From assembly GCF_016859285.1 (NCBI RefSeq), contig NC_053417.1:30499378-30563377 (forward strand): a stretch of 64,000 nt of DNA, in the 5' to 3' direction. The notes under the pieces are model-generated. The model worked only from the letters and a program-made list of their open reading frames with translations, had not been told where the DNA came from and ran no database searches. This stretch comes from Xiphias gladius (taxonomy: Eukaryota; Chordata; Actinopteri; Istiophoriformes; Xiphiidae). Positions 24,500-62,800 of the stretch are shown piece by piece (position 1 is the first letter of the stretch; every line of letters starts with the position of its first letter). A program made the translations under genes and the position numbers.

Positions 24500-25440
24500 A
24501 GATAATCACGAGGAGCTCCATCGCGCCCATAGGTTGCTGCCGCGAGTTTCACTTCGTGCACGCGCATACGAACGCCTGTTCACGTGTAACGCGGTTCTTT
24601 TCCGAGCTGCAGTTTTTTGAAAACCGCTGCCAGTTTGCGTTTATCAGCGCAATACATAGTTGTATTTCACTCTCAGGTTTGTCAGACACAAAGTCACAGA
24701 AAACAGCCCTGGAAGTGGCGGGAAGGCAGGACAGAGACAGACCAAGACAAGCACTGTCCAGCGAGAGACACAGAGAGAGACGCACGTCCACTAAACCGTA
24801 CTGTCATTTTCTGATATCAAACCTGGAGGGGAGCAAACGAGTTTTCCTGACTGCTGTTTCCGCCATTCACTGTAATTGTGGGGTTTTTTTCTCTATCTCT
24901 CTCTTTTTGTGACCAGAAGGAGAGTTCCGCCTCATCCTCTCGTGGAGGTAGCAAACATTGACACCCTCTTTGTCACGAGGGGGAGGCAGGGCCCGTCTGT
25001 AATTTGCGTAGTGAGCATATAAGGCCGCCCGGCTCTGCAGTTACCTCCGCCGATGATGTTGGCTGTGAGCTGGGTCTGTCACGGCTCGGGACAGGTGTAA
25101 CGGGCACCGCAGGATTTTTTTGACGGAAAAACAATTAATAGTTCTCAGCATTTTGAATTACCGGTATTCTTTAAGGTTGTGATGTCGCTCAAGGAGGTGT
25201 ACAGGACGTGGTTTCACACATACACACATGCCATATTTTTTTCCCCCCACCCGGATTCAGAGAAGAAGAATATCAGGGTCAGAGCCAATCAGAGGCAGAG
25301 TAGGGGCGGGTCTCCGCAGAATGCGGGTGGGAAAAATAATGCCACCCGCATACACACACAGAGAGAGAGACAGGCCTGCTAAATAACAGGTGCACCGGTG
25401 AGACCAATGAAAATGTTCAGCGGCACTTGGCAGATTTTGG
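24500..25440. other. CpG-richer internal block of the hAT-type element
   Basis: CpG-containing DNA (GAGCTCCATCGCGCCC, GCACGCGCATACG, GGCCGCCCGGCTCTGC) with a TATA-like motif near 25015 and a short ATG-containing frame followed by a possible donor on the plus strand (25053-25098). It looks promoter-like. Because target duplications of the hAT-type element enclose it, I attribute it to that element and not to a host gene. Confidence 0.5.
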
Positions 25441-25603
25441 GTCGGACCCTGGGGCCCTGGCTGGGGCGTCTCTGTCGCACCACAATGCTTAATTTAAAAT
25501 GGTTTGTCATGTAAAATTGCAGCTCCTGAGGTTTTGGATGTTGCACTTGGCCATATTGCGATCGCGAAAATATTTCAATTCATTGTTCATCCCTAGAATC
25601 TAT

Positions 25604-28030
25604 TTATCAATAACTAAAATTCAAAGTTTCAGTTCAAATCTTTTGGCTGAGAAGGAAAGAACCGTTTTGAGTGGTGGCCTAATTAATGTACTAAAGCTGC
25701 AGGTACAACCTGAAAACGAAATATGAACTTTATTCCACCTGAAGATTTTTTTGTGTCAGAAAGGCTCACTAAATTAGAGCTGGCACTTTACTCGAAATTC
25801 AAACAGAAAATGGATTGCATCAGAATTAGTTCAAACAAATGATGTGCCAGTTGAAATTCATTACAGCCCCGCAGTTCATAAAGTAAAATAAATAGATACA
25901 TAACAGAATAGGATATGAAATGTTGATATGCAAAGAAGTAGTTCTCCGACATATTAAAATAACAACTGCAGCCTACTTTCTTGTTAAAAAACACTATTTT
26001 TCACAAGCTACTTTCTTCAAATACTGGACTGATTCACAACTGTTAAATGATAAGATTCAATTACTGAAAACCTCCTCTTAGATTAGGCTATGTGTAGTGA
26101 TCAGCACAGAGACTTTAGACTTTTGTTTACTATAGCAGGCGAGAACAACCAGATGTTTAGAGACAAAAGTGTAAATAGAATGAGTGAAACAGTGGGTGGG
26201 CCCCATTGGATCAATACAAACCTTCCTCAAGGTTGGTTTAGTACAAAATTCATCACATATATTTATCATGGGGGTGAATGGACATGATAGAGATGCTCTG
26301 ATCTCTATCCATTTCTGTCCATCTTTCAACATCACTAGGTCAAAACCTAGTATATGGCTGCACCATGCATGGTCAATTGTCAAAATTCAGGACATCATTG
26401 AAAACTACGGTGGAACCACTGTAAACAACCCCAACTAAAGACTATTCGAAAAGCAATAAATGTCTGTTGATGTTGTAAGACGGTAATTATCATATTCATG
26501 ATGTCATTGTGTTGTATTTGCATTCTGCCTAGTGTCATATGGTTTCAGCCCTTTGTCTGTTTGCTTCTCTCCTGCCTGTGCTCAAATATACAGTAATTTA
26601 ATCCATCTAAATTCCCAATAAAGATGTTCTCATTTACATATTTTTCTGTTTTTGTTGTCACCCAACGGAACAAGTATGAAATAGTGACTGAAAAGCAGCC
26701 CATTAAGACTACATGTTAACCAACAGTTATTTCCACGACATTTTTAAGCTGCTTCAACTTCATCTCTCAGTCAGTCAGTCAGTCATGGACATTCACGACT
26801 GTAAGGCTGGCCTCGCTGTAGCAGTCCAGCCAAAAACAATATAAGATATAAGGATTAACAATTTTTAAGCCTTATGTCTGATCCTGGGTCACACTATTCC
26901 AGTGAATGACATTTGGTGGCAGTAATGCTCCATGACACATCAGTACTCTGATAACAAAAGGCAGGGGAGAAGAAGACTGCTATCCAACGTAAACATGCAA
27001 GTAAACAATGCAGCTTGCCCTAAACTTGATATGAAAAAAATCAGCATTTGAAATGTTGAATGAGGAACGAAATGCATTCAGCATATTCATTACACCTCGA
27101 GTACATACACAATGCATTTTGATGAGGAATGTAAACACAAGTTTTGTTTGTTTACAACAAAACTATACAAGGAATCTTTAAACTGAACGTCAGGAGTTTA
27201 AAAGAAATTATTTCATTAGATTTTTCCCTCTTCACTCACAGGTCGGCAGTAATTTACTGATGTGTCTCAGAATCATTAGACATATAAACTCAGCAGGTTT
27301 TATCCCTAAATACTGCAGTCACTGACCAACAACATGGCACGTTATAACATTTAAAATACCAGTCATTCAGTCACTCATAGGACAAATTTAAACCTCATCT
27401 TCTTGTTTCAAATAAAATTAGATCAAAGTTCCTGAGATGAAGTCCTGTTACTTCTGTTGCTGCTTAAATTAACTAAATTCAAACCAACCACCAGTGTTTT
27501 CTGATGTTTCACAAACAAACAAACTGTTTGTAAATCAATTATCTGATTTCTTTTTCTTTGGTTCAAACAGAAGTTCAACATAATAAAAACAAAAACAAAA
27601 AAATTCAGTCAGACATTTAAAGGGCTGTTGATACATAGAGTCAGAATTTTAAGACGAGTCCTGGAGGATCCACGTGAGTCTCAGAGATTCCAGGGTAAGA
27701 CGGAACTCTGATCAGGTCTACAGTCTGTAAACTCTCTAATACTGTTGACAGGAAGCTGCTGCCAAAAATATTTTTATTATGTGCAGGAGGAAATACTGCA
27801 GTATTTTTTAAAGATTAATCTGATTTTCAGTCAGTGTTTAAACAGATTTAATGTTAAATATGATCAAATATAAAGGCAGAAATGCAAAAAAATTATCAGA
27901 CTCATCATGATGAACATTATTTCAATATTCACTTTAAAACTTATAGATTTTTAAACACACCTGAGGCAGGTAGGGACTTTCTGCTGCAGTGCTTCTGAGC
28001 AACAGAGTCTGAAAGAGGACAGCTGACACA
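25604..28030. other. Intergenic, nothing recognised
   Basis: AT-rich DNA without recognised families. A (CAGT)n-like patch lies near 26768-26785. Confidence 0.65.
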
Positions 28031-28054
28031 CTCACTGTTTGAGTCAGAATGTAC

Positions 28055-28060
28055 TTTATT
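28055..28060 (-). terminator. Distant candidate fnbp1 poly(A) signal
   Basis: Plus-strand TTTATT gives AATAAA on the minus strand, within GAATGTACTTTATTTTGAAAG. The 4.8 kb between here and the fnbp1 stop is poor in transposons, which would fit a long 3' UTR. This is speculative. Confidence 0.22.
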
Positions 28061-29902
28061 TTGAAAGTTTACATACAGGAAGTTGAAAAGAGCGTGATCA
28101 GCAGTCTCACGTCTCAATAAAAAAATCAATAAATAACTGATCAATATCTCACTAGAAAATAAAAAAGTTTCACATTTCACACAATCAATCAATAATATGA
28201 TCATTGATCAACAAGCAGGGGGCGGGACCATGGGAGCAGGGGGCAGAGCTAATAAGGGCAGGTTAAATCTGAGGGGCGGGGTTTATATCAGCAGGTTTAC
28301 AGGGGCAGAGCTACACCTTTTCAGCTACAGTTTATATTTACACACTCGTCACCTGTTAAACTTCACTGTTTAAACATCAGTGTTAAGTTTAAATTTACAT
28401 TTTTAAACGTTTTAACTTTAGAGATTAAACTTTACAGTTAAAAACCAGGGTTTAAACTGCTTAGTTTTGACAGCTTTTACAGAGTAACCTGACATCAGTC
28501 TGAACAGCAGAGCTTTTCTGTCCTTTAGAGAGTTTCTGACCTCACCCACAGTGATATCACAGTGTGTAGACCCACCCTGGAGGATACAGTGACACCACTG
28601 CTGTACAGTTAGGTCAGACAAACAAAATGTTTAGTTTCTCCATAATTTCTAATCTTTAATGATTTATTTCAGTTTCTTTGTTAAAATTTCTCAAAGCAGA
28701 CATGAAGGATCATCCACTCTACAGCAGCCAATTTACAGTTTATTTTCAATTAAACAGTTTTACATATGTTAATTTAAAAAGTTCACATTTGAATTTTTAT
28801 ATAGTTCATCATACTTTTAATAAAGTGGGTTAAACTGATCTCAGGTCAGTTTGTCAGTGAATCTTAAAAAAATTCAAACTAAAAAATTACAGAAAATCAG
28901 TTTTTTTCACATCAGGACAAATGTTTGAAGCACAAAAAAGACATTTATAATTCTTGCCCAGCATGTGAAATGAAAAGTTAAATAAATTTGATCAGAACAT
29001 CAGTTTATCTTCTTCGCCTACAATTAATGATTCCGGACATGATGAAACTCTATTGTTTAAAAACCAATTCTCATTGGAAAATGTTGAAGATCCTTAAATC
29101 TGTTTGTTAAGGAATAGTTACAGATCTGTAGCATTTGTAGTAGTGTCCGTAGTGTTTTACAGTGTATAATCTTGTAGCGTTTTTGATGTTTTACAGTGTA
29201 AAATCATCCTGTAGAGTTTGTGACATCTTGCAGTGTAAACTGTAACGGTTTCTTTGATATGTCTTATTGATGAACCAACAGACTGATACTGATTGATAAA
29301 CCAAATAATCAGTTTAACTCTGATGTGAACCCTTCATCACATTAAACTGACTGAGTTTCAAAAAAAAAACAACCAACACGATGTTTGAATCTGTGTTAAC
29401 ATTCAACACAGTAGTGAGATCGGTTAAACATAATCAAACATTTGGATTGATTATCTGTTATCACTCTTCCGATGAAAACTGTCTTAGAGTTTATTTTTTT
29501 AGTTTGCAGAAACTTGGCACATTAAAACTGAAAACTGAGTCAAATAACAACAGATCCTGAGTCAATGTGATGAACAGAAAAACAGATTCAGACAGTTCAA
29601 TTGTCAAGATTTTCCATCATGATCACAGTTTACACTCTGAACCGAATCTGACACTTTACAGAACTAGATTTCTCTATCTTTCTTTGTAGATTTTAAAAGT
29701 GAGAAAAATCCAGTTTCATCCTGACAGTTTCATCCTGACAGCTGACCTCAGCTGCAGAAACTAAACTGTTTCATTTCTATATTTTATACACTTTCAGTAT
29801 GTTTATGAAGGTTGGGGCTTAATCGATCTATTTGACTGATAAAGTAAAAAACATAAAACTCGCCATCTCCGGTCTGTTTTCTACTTATCATCATCTCTAA
29901 TA

Positions 29903-29940
29903 TCTAACCCTAACCCTAACCCTAAACCTAACTCTAACCC
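29903..29940. repeat. Short interstitial telomere-like repeat (CCCTAA)n
   Basis: TAACCCTAACCCTAACCCTA followed by AACCTAACTCTAACCC, i.e. three exact and about three degenerate vertebrate telomere units. It is too short to be a chromosome end. Confidence 0.9.
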
Positions 29941-30319
29941 ATCTTTTCACTTTGGGACCTGCCTAATGGCTGATTTCAGATCTGTGTGTGGGACCTGTCT
30001 AATATTAGAGCTACATGTCAGACATGTCTAATATCTGCTCTGTGTTTTGGACATGTCTAATATCTGATCTGTGGGAAGGACCTGTCTAATATCTGATCTC
30101 TGATTGACCCCTAATTGACTTCTTTGTTTTCACACATCATGTATTGACAACAGTCTGTAAGCTAATTGGTCAAGATATATCAAGACTTAAACTATCCAAT
30201 GAAATCTGTTACCGGACTTCCTCTGAGCTCTTTCCTTTACATCACTTCCTGTGGCGAGATGTCCTCATTGGTCGATTACTGCGCTAGACTAGATGACTAT
30301 TCTGCACAAAGCCTACAAG

Positions 30320-30470
30320 ATACAGACAGACAGGTAGAGAGAGAGACAGGTAGACAGACAGGTAGAGAGAGAGAGACACACAGATAGAGAAAGGATAAGT
30401 AGATATGTAAAGAGAGAGAGACAGACAGGTAGAGAAAGAGATATGTAGATGGAAAGAGAGATAGGTATGT
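30320..30470. repeat. GACA/GAGA-rich low-complexity tract
   Basis: Repeats of ACAGACAGGTAGAGAGAGAG-like units. The plus-strand frame crossing it is not a gene. Confidence 0.9.
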
Positions 30471-30479
30471 TAGAGCAGG

Positions 30480-32040
30480 TAGAGTGAGACAGGAGGTCAG
30501 ACTGCAGACGACTACACTACAATTCCACTCTGATCATACTGCTCTAATTTCATATTAATAATAATCATACTTTTGCGAGTGTAGAATAATAATAATGAAT
30601 TTAATATAATAATTATAATAAAACTAGTCCGATGTTGATGCAGTTAAAGAAAAGTTTTCTGACGTCTCAGAGAGAAAAGTATGACTCGTTCCAACATTCA
30701 AAGGTCAGAAGTTTGTTTCTGTAACTGAACCGAAGCGCTACTCTTCTTTATTAATTTGTATTTAAACTGTTTTATCAGAAGAAAATCGTGTCTGCTAATA
30801 AAATAATATTAAAGCATATTTTCAGTTTTATATAAACAATGGACAAAAAAAGACATTTGAAGACACTGGACTCTGAGAATGAGATGTATGTTCTTCACTG
30901 TTGTCTGATATTTTTTGGGACCAAACGATCAATCGATTAACTGAGGAAATAGATCTGATTAATCAACAATGAGTAGAGATGTTTTGAAGATAAACTGGCA
31001 GGTTTTTAGGTGATGGTATGAAAATAAAGATGAAGTGAAGCTGAAAAAACAAACACATGAAACTGAGTTGACTGAACGAATAAATGTGACTGACAGTTTA
31101 CAGCAGCATCAATAATTGATCATCAATAATCAATAACTGATTTCATTAATGCTCATTGGTTCTCAGGTAATCCAGGCAATAAAGACTTTCTGGTTCAGTT
31201 CTGATAAAACTCCTGTAAACAGTCTGAGAGCAGTATTAACTTTTACTGTGAGACAATCAAACACTGAACCTTCATTTCGGTTTAACACGTTAGGATTTAT
31301 AGGGTCTGTCTCTCTGTCTGTCTGCCTGTCTCTCTGTCTGTCTATCTGTCTCTCTCACACACTGCTGTAGTTTTTGTGGATGAAGATGTTCTGTGTGTTT
31401 GATGAACTGATCCATAATCAGTCCCTGGTTACAGATGTCACTGACAGATCTGACTGTAGATCAGTTATACTGATGTTTGACAGATTCGCTGAATGTCTGT
31501 TGGTCTGTTGGTGACTGACAGCAGGTCAGGTTTACTGATTGGACAGACTGAGACTCTGCAGCATCCTGATATCAATGGTACTGATTATAGCTTTTGATCC
31601 CACAAACAGAACCATCAGATCAGACCTATGTAATAAAACCAGGAGCTGTGTGTCAGTTCAGTCTCCGCCTCCTCCACAGGTCACATGACCAGACCAAAAA
31701 ACACCTTCAGCATCCCACAATGCACTGCATACAGGTCACTGTTTGATGATGCGTTAAGGTGCTCCTCCTCATAAGCAAACTGATCATGTGATTGATCAGC
31801 ATTACTTGACCATATCATCACAGGTCTGTAGAGATGTACGAGGAAGAGGTTTACCTTCAAGGTCACGTCCCCATGGAGGTGGAGCCTAAAATGAGACACA
31901 CCTGCCCTACAGGTGTACAGGTGTGTCACAGGTGTGAAGTTTCCATCAAAAACAAACACCAGGTACAGTTCAGTTAGTCAGCACACAGACAGGCAGAGCA
32001 CAAAGAGAGACAGGCTGCTGTAACCATAGCAACCAATATG
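30480..32040. other. Downstream flank or 3' UTR of fnbp1, no gene recognised
   Basis: Contains a CTGT/CTCT run at 31303-31356 and otherwise unique-looking AT-rich DNA. It may belong to the fnbp1 3' UTR. Confidence 0.5.
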
Positions 32041-32051
32041 TTGACATTCAG

Positions 32052-32863
32052 AGGTCAAAGGTCACAGAGGTCAGAGGTCATCAGATTGGAAGGGGTAAAT
32101 ATATGAAAAGTCAAAGGTCATCTGGAGGTGAAGACAGCTGGACATGTTTAACATGAGGTCACTTAAGGTCATGTAGAGGTCATTAAAAAGTCCTGTTGGT
32201 GTTTAAAGATCAAATGAAGGCCAGATGTAGGTCATATACAGAGGTCATTTAACGGTCATATGTAGTTCATGTGAAGGTCAGTAAATGGTTATATGTATGT
32301 TATATGTAGGTAGTTCAAAGGTCACATGTAGGTCATTTAAAGGTCATATTTAGGACATTAAAAGGTCAATGGAAGTCATATGTATGTAATTTTAAGATCA
32401 TATTGAAGTCATTTTTAAAATCATATGTAGGCAATGTGAAGGTCATATGAAGGTCAGATGTTGGTTGATTAAACTTCATGTGGAAGTAATATGCAGGTCA
32501 GTTAAGATCATGTGTATGTCATTTAAAGGTCACATGTAGGTCATTTAACGCACTTTTTTGGGTCATTTAAAGTTCATACGTAGGTCTTTTAAAGGTCAAT
32601 GGAAGTCATATTATGTCATTTAAAGGTCATATGTAGGTCTTGTGACAGTCATATGTAGGTCATATGAGGTCATATGAAGGTCATATGGAAGTCATGAAGG
32701 CCATAATTGGGTTTTTTAAGAGCATGTGTATGTCATTTTAAGATCATACGGAGCTCATATGTAGGTTATTTAATGGTCATATGTAGGTCATGTGAAGGTC
32801 ATATGTAGGTCATTTAAAAATCATATGTAGGTAATTTAAAGGTCATATGTAGGTCTTTAAAGG

Positions 32864-32880
<17 letters not shown>
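32052..32880. repeat. Array of GGTCA-type units beside the fnbp1 stop
   Basis: Degenerate tandem repeats of about 20-24 bp, consensus near AAAGGTCATATGTAGGTCAT, fill about 830 bp. At the left end are two DR1 arrangements of AGGTCA (32052-32064 and 32068-32080). At the right end the repeat runs into the last codons of fnbp1. Confidence 0.88.
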
Positions 32881-57885
<25,005 letters not shown>

Positions 57886-58150
57886 GTCTCTGGTCTGCTT
57901 CTCGCGGTTCTCAGCTGCGGCTGCTCGCTGCTCCGCCTCTTGGTACCGACCCTGCGATCACCGTGAGCCGCTGCTGCTTTCTGCCTCACGCATCCTACTG
58001 ACACTCACCGACAGACCGACACTCACTAACAGACCTGCCTGTCTTTCTCACCCTTTATCTGTCTGTCTGTTTCTTTCTGCAGCAACACGAGCGCAGAGGA
58101 CGCGATCACGCGCGGCGCGTCTCCCCAGTGGTCCCTTTGTCATCAGTGAG
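57886..58150 (-). promoter_or_regulatory. Probable fnbp1 promoter and 5' UTR, CpG-rich
   Basis: Immediately upstream of the fnbp1 start. CpG-rich stretches include CGCGATCACGCGCGGCGCGT at 58100-58119; further CpGs lie in intron 1 (GTCGCGCGCTGCAGC near 57577). No TATA box is seen. The position and CpG content fit a housekeeping-type promoter. Confidence 0.5.
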
Positions 58151-58156
58151 GAGATG

Positions 58157-58160
58157 CTGA

Positions 58161-58198
<38 letters not shown>
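58157..58198. repeat. (GT)n microsatellite
   Basis: About 20 GT units, 270-315 bases upstream of the fnbp1 start codon. A (CA)n run follows at 58263-58298 and a TTA run at 58310-58342. Confidence 0.95.
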
Positions 58199-58201
<3 letters not shown>

Positions 58202-58261
58202 GAGCATGCTCATTTTCAGCCCCGCCCTGTTGTCACACACACATTAAACTGTCCTGGTATA

Positions 58262-58299
<38 letters not shown>

Positions 58300-58477
58300 C
58301 TGATAATACTTATTATTATTGTTATTATTATTATTATTATTAATAGAGAGATGACTGAAAGAGCAGCTGTGATTGTGTCAGTCCTCCAGCAGGCGGCGCT
58401 CTTCTCTGAATCACAGATTCCACATCACTATCAGCAGTGATGAAACTGGATTATTGACTAGTGATTAAACCCCACAT

Positions 58478-58930
58478 TTAAAGAGTAGGCTTAAAACCTT
58501 CCTTTTTGATAAAGCTTATAGTTGCGCTGCTCAGGCTGGTCTCGAACCAACCCCTAGTCATGCTGCTATAGGCCTAGACTGCCGGGTGACTTCCCATGAT
58601 GCACCGAGCTCCTCTCTCCTCCTCTTCCTCTCCATCTGTGCTCATTCATATCCCATCAATGCTCGTTACTTGGCTTCATCTCTCTCCCGTAGTTTTGTGT
58701 TTCCTCGTCTCTCTCCTCTCTCCTCCTGTCGCTTTCTGCAGGTGTTTCTGCCTCTGGAGCTGCAGAGTCTAGATCTGTGACTGTAAACCACCTACTGCCC
58801 CATGATCCTGCTCAACACCCACTGTTTTATATTATTATTTTATGGTTATTATTAGTCTTATTATTATTATACACCTTTATGTGGAACCTGCATTGTGCTA
58901 TGTTCTCTTTCCTCCTGCTGTCATTGACAC
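58478..58930 (+). mobile_element. L2-like LINE 3' end
   Basis: AGGCTTAAAACCTTCCTTTT, TGATAAAGCTTATAG, TGCTGCTATAGGCCTAGACT and a CT-rich 3' UTR, parallel to 9360-9640. 5'-truncated. Confidence 0.85.
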
Positions 58931-58937
58931 ATCACGT

Positions 58938-59510
58938 TACAGTGGCAAGAAAAAGTCAGTGAGCCCTTTGAATGACCTGGTTTTCTGCATTAATTGGTCA
59001 TAAAATGTGAATGTGTTTAAGATTATAACACACAATTATAATCTTTTGTCTTTTCACTGAACACACCAGTTAAACCTTCACAGTGCTGGTGGAAAACAGT
59101 AAGTGAACCCTTGGATTTAATAACTGGTCCAACCTCAAACAAGTTCTTAAGTAGCTGTGGATCAGACCTGCACAACGTCCAGGAGGAACATTGGACCGTT
59201 CTTCCTACAGAGCTGCTTCAGCTCAGACACATTCTCAGAATTTCTGTGTGAATGGCTCTGTGAGCACAGCATCTCTATTGGGTTATGGTCTTTGCTCTGA
59301 CTGGTCCACTCCAGATGGTGGATTTTCCTTGTTTGAAGGCATTCTGTAGTAGATTTACTTCCATGTTTAAGGTCATTGTCCTGCTGCGTCACCCAGTTTC
59401 TACTGAGCTTCAGCTGGTGACAGCCACCTGTAAGATACCTTGATAAACCCGTGAATGTGTTTTCAACCGAAACAAGACGTGATAACACTGACACATCATC
59501 AGCCTTTTAT
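58938..59510 (-). mobile_element. Decayed Tc1-type transposon
   Basis: The left terminus TTACAGTGGCAAGAAAAAGT and a minus-strand DDE end (59162-59494) with WVTQQDNDLKHGSKSTTE and DHNPIEMLCSQ. Right part deleted. It lies between fnbp1 and the sohlh1-like gene. Confidence 0.82.
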
Positions 59511-59730
59511 TTGAGCCTTTTACTTATAGGTTTATTCCACAGGGACCACACAGATTAACACTGTTTAATACAGATAAACACAAACGGATGTCATGTATAG
59601 AGGCTTCTAACTGAAGCTAATCTGCAGCTTCAACCTTGAAAATTACATTCAGCTAGTTCATCACTACCACAGACCCCTGAACATTATACATTGATGTTTC
59701 ATACAGTGGTGTTATAAAAACATAGACTCT

Positions 59731-59839
59731 TTAAAGACACCTGTCTGACTGTCTGTCTGCCTGCCTGTCTCCTGCTTGTCCTCCTCTTCCTCTGCATTGA
59801 GACCCGTCCACTCGTGAAGGACACTCAGACATTTTCAGC
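59731..59839 (-). CDS. sohlh1: sohlh1-like exon 5 (stop)
   Basis: 109 bases after a T-rich tract and acceptor tctgag. Encodes LKMSECPSRVDGSQCRGRGG and a DRQ-rich end, then TAA. The Gln/Asp/Arg end comes from a GACAGGCA repeat, so this exon is tentative. Confidence 0.35.
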
Positions 59840-62800
59840 CTCAGATTTGGAAAAAAATAAAAACAGACAGCGTGCAACTTCACTGGGCTCTAATATTTAT
59901 AAAGATGTCTGAGACATGTCAGGTGATCTGTCTCACCTGTTCAGCTCCTTCTTTTTCTCCTGCTTGGCAACCATCTTCTGTCCAACCTCCCTGGTCGCCT
60001 GACTCTGAAGCATCCAATCAGCATGAAGCTCAGCAGGAGGACACAGCTGACATCATCATTATCATCATCACACAGTTTCACATATAAGAGTGATGAGCTG
60101 CAGAGATTTAGACTAAAACTGTGATCATATTCGCCATTAAATCTTATGTTCAGACTTAAACAATGAATCAATGTATCTACTGACAAGTACTGTGTGTGTA
60201 TTGATATAATTTAAAATAAAACAACAAGTATTATGTGTGTATCAGAGCCTGACATATCTCGTTCCTTTGAGCCACAGAATTTCATTGTTTCAAAAAACTA
60301 TTAAAACACATCAGTGAGCCACACTGTGTACAGGGTCATCACCATGAACACACACATTGGACCTGTATGTTGGGCTGGGTGTATTTCGTGGTGTTGTACC
60401 TGTAATTTTGGGTTCTCAGCTGGGACTAATTTCTGCACCACCTCCAGGAAAGCCACTGTTGTATCCAACACTGTCACCATGTCAGTGCGGCAGCCATGGA
60501 TTGTGGGTAGCAGCTGCCGTAGCCTGCTGCAGCTCTGAGTGATGCGTTTCCTGTCAGAGAGATGACATCATCAGGTTATGTCATGTCCAGGCCAGCCCTT
60601 ACCTACAGTCCTCTAATCATGTGACCTCGGGTTAAATCCAAAATCCAGGCTGAATCCAAATGTCCATACTTCACTGCATTCACAGACGTAACAGGTGCTT
60701 TCCTGGGAAGTCTCTGAGTGCTGAGGTCTGTCCATGTCCACACGGGGTCTCAAGCAGACTTTCTGGGACTTCCAGACAGTGTGCTTGGGGTGCAGACTGA
60801 AACAGACTTTCCTTGGGAAATCACCTTTAATCCACACCAATATGGATTTGACAATGTACAAAAAACTAACGTGATGATAATAATGATAATATTAATAATA
60901 ATAATAATAATAAATTACCATATTTATTTTTGAATACATTTGGGTTTTTTTATTTTTGTTGTGCAAACCTATTGATGCAGTGAAATTTCATTTTGCAGAG
61001 AAGGAACATGAACAGGCTGAATAATCGGGATTAGTTTTAATCTGCAGGTTTTTGCCCATCAGGATCCTCAGTTGAAGGTTTAATGTGGATATAATATTGT
61101 GTTTATCAGCTGAGGTGAAGGGTGAATTTATCTGTTGTAGATACTATGGGATGTAGCAGACCTGCGCACATCATCACACTGCTGAGAAAAATATTTTGAA
61201 ATGAGTCACAGGGTCAGAAATTTCAGTCTATCTCCATGGAAATACACAAGGTCTTTAAATCCCATCTACCTTAAACCACTTGTGGTCCGGCAGCCTCGTA
61301 CACTTGACGTGGCAATGATGAAGACATCATTGTGCGTATTACAAAAGTCCGGAGGGTGGACATTTGAATTCAGCCGGCAGTTTGAACACAGGAAGCTCAA
61401 CTTCACAATAAAAGTCCAGTAGATAGAGTCAGAACCTGCGGTGTCTCTCCAGGAAAACGCCGCAGCTGTTCTTCAGGTCCTGATGGGGCTTCATCTGAAA
61501 GTTCTTTAGACCATCATCATCATCCTTCCTCTCTCCCTTTCCCTCCTCTTCAGTTGAGACAGTCAGCAGAACATCAGTGTTGATGGTCAACAGAATCTGA
61601 TCTACATGACTGAAATCAGTTGAAACAGATGCTTCAGGACCAGGACCTGTACTAAGATCTGAATCGGTGTGAGGACCATGACCAGGATCTGACTCAGTGT
61701 GAGGACCAGGACCAAGAGCAGCTCTAGTTCTTGTTTCTGTAAAGTGTTTCATGCTGTCAGTCTTGTATATTTCCACCACATGTTGCTCCATCCCATCCTC
61801 TTCCTCTCGTTCCATCTGTGCGTCAATGAGGAGACAGAAAAGCAGAAGCATTGTGGGAAACGGAGTCCAAAACTGACTGAAAGTCAACTTAAAGGGCAAT
61901 CCACACAGAAAGTGTTTTGACATTCGTCATTCGTCCATTTCACAGAACAGATTCAAACAATAAAATGAATGAATCAATGAAAACAGTGCTGAATTCTATT
62001 CGCACACTCCTCATGGAGCTGACTGTCAGACTGTCTGATATCAGTAGACCTGTTGAAGACAATTTGTCCTCTCTGCTGCTTCTGAGGACCGATATGTAAT
62101 AAAGCCGATCAGAGGTCAGTCGATGTGAATTATCCGAATCGGTTGTATGAATGTTGAGATTTGATTTTTATGACTCTCTAGTTAGTTTTAGACTCTTCTC
62201 ATCAGCTGGCAGATATTACAGTTGTCAGAGATCCATTACGTGCACATCAGTTCATATTAATGACCCTGAACATTCATCATGAAAGTGTTTGAGATTCTGT
62301 GTCTGAACTCTTACTGTCAGACTGACACTTTACTGAAGAAAATAAACCACAATTCAACACATTATTAAGAGCCGAAAGTCATTTGTGCGTGTGTGTGCGT
62401 GTATGTGTGTGCGCGCGCAACTGTTTGTCTGGTGACGGCAGAACTTTAAATATGTTGTTTCAGTCCAATAGCGACATCGACAGAAACAAAACAACCATAT
62501 TCCACCTCGGAAATATCAACATCACACTCTGCCGTCCACAGAAATGTCTCTGTGCAGGTAACGTGATCACACACAGGTGACGTCAGGTAAAGTCTGTGAG
62601 GAATCGGGGGAAATTTACAGCGTAAACTCAGATTCACAGACAGGACGTAATACGGAGCTACACTAACATTAAACTAATATTAAAGCAACATCTCTCTAAC
62701 AGTAAACTAACCTTGATTTAACATTGCAATAACATTAAATTATCATTAAACTAACATCAATATAACATTAAACTAACATTAAACCATTATTAAACTAATA

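Larger units (their letters stand above)
23196..25595. mobile_element. 2,400-bp hAT-type element with 8-bp target duplication
   Basis: The left end TAGGGCTGAAC and the right end read inward TAGGGATGAAC (10 of 11) are flanked by the identical duplication GAATCTAT (23188-23195 and 25596-25603). The subterminal regions also pair loosely (ATATTGCG/CGCAATAT types). The inside holds an L2 tail (23464-23700), an AT-rich block and a CpG-richer block with a TATA-like CATATAAGG (24500-25440). No transposase is recognised, so it is probably non-autonomous or decayed. Confidence 0.8.

Noticed and set aside
24556..24912. CpG-rich open frame that could be a first exon of a host gene
   Set aside because: It is inside a 2,400-bp element with hAT-type ends and target duplication, so a host gene is unlikely.
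29903..29940. Chromosome end or telomere
   Set aside because: Only a few units, with ordinary unique DNA on both sides.
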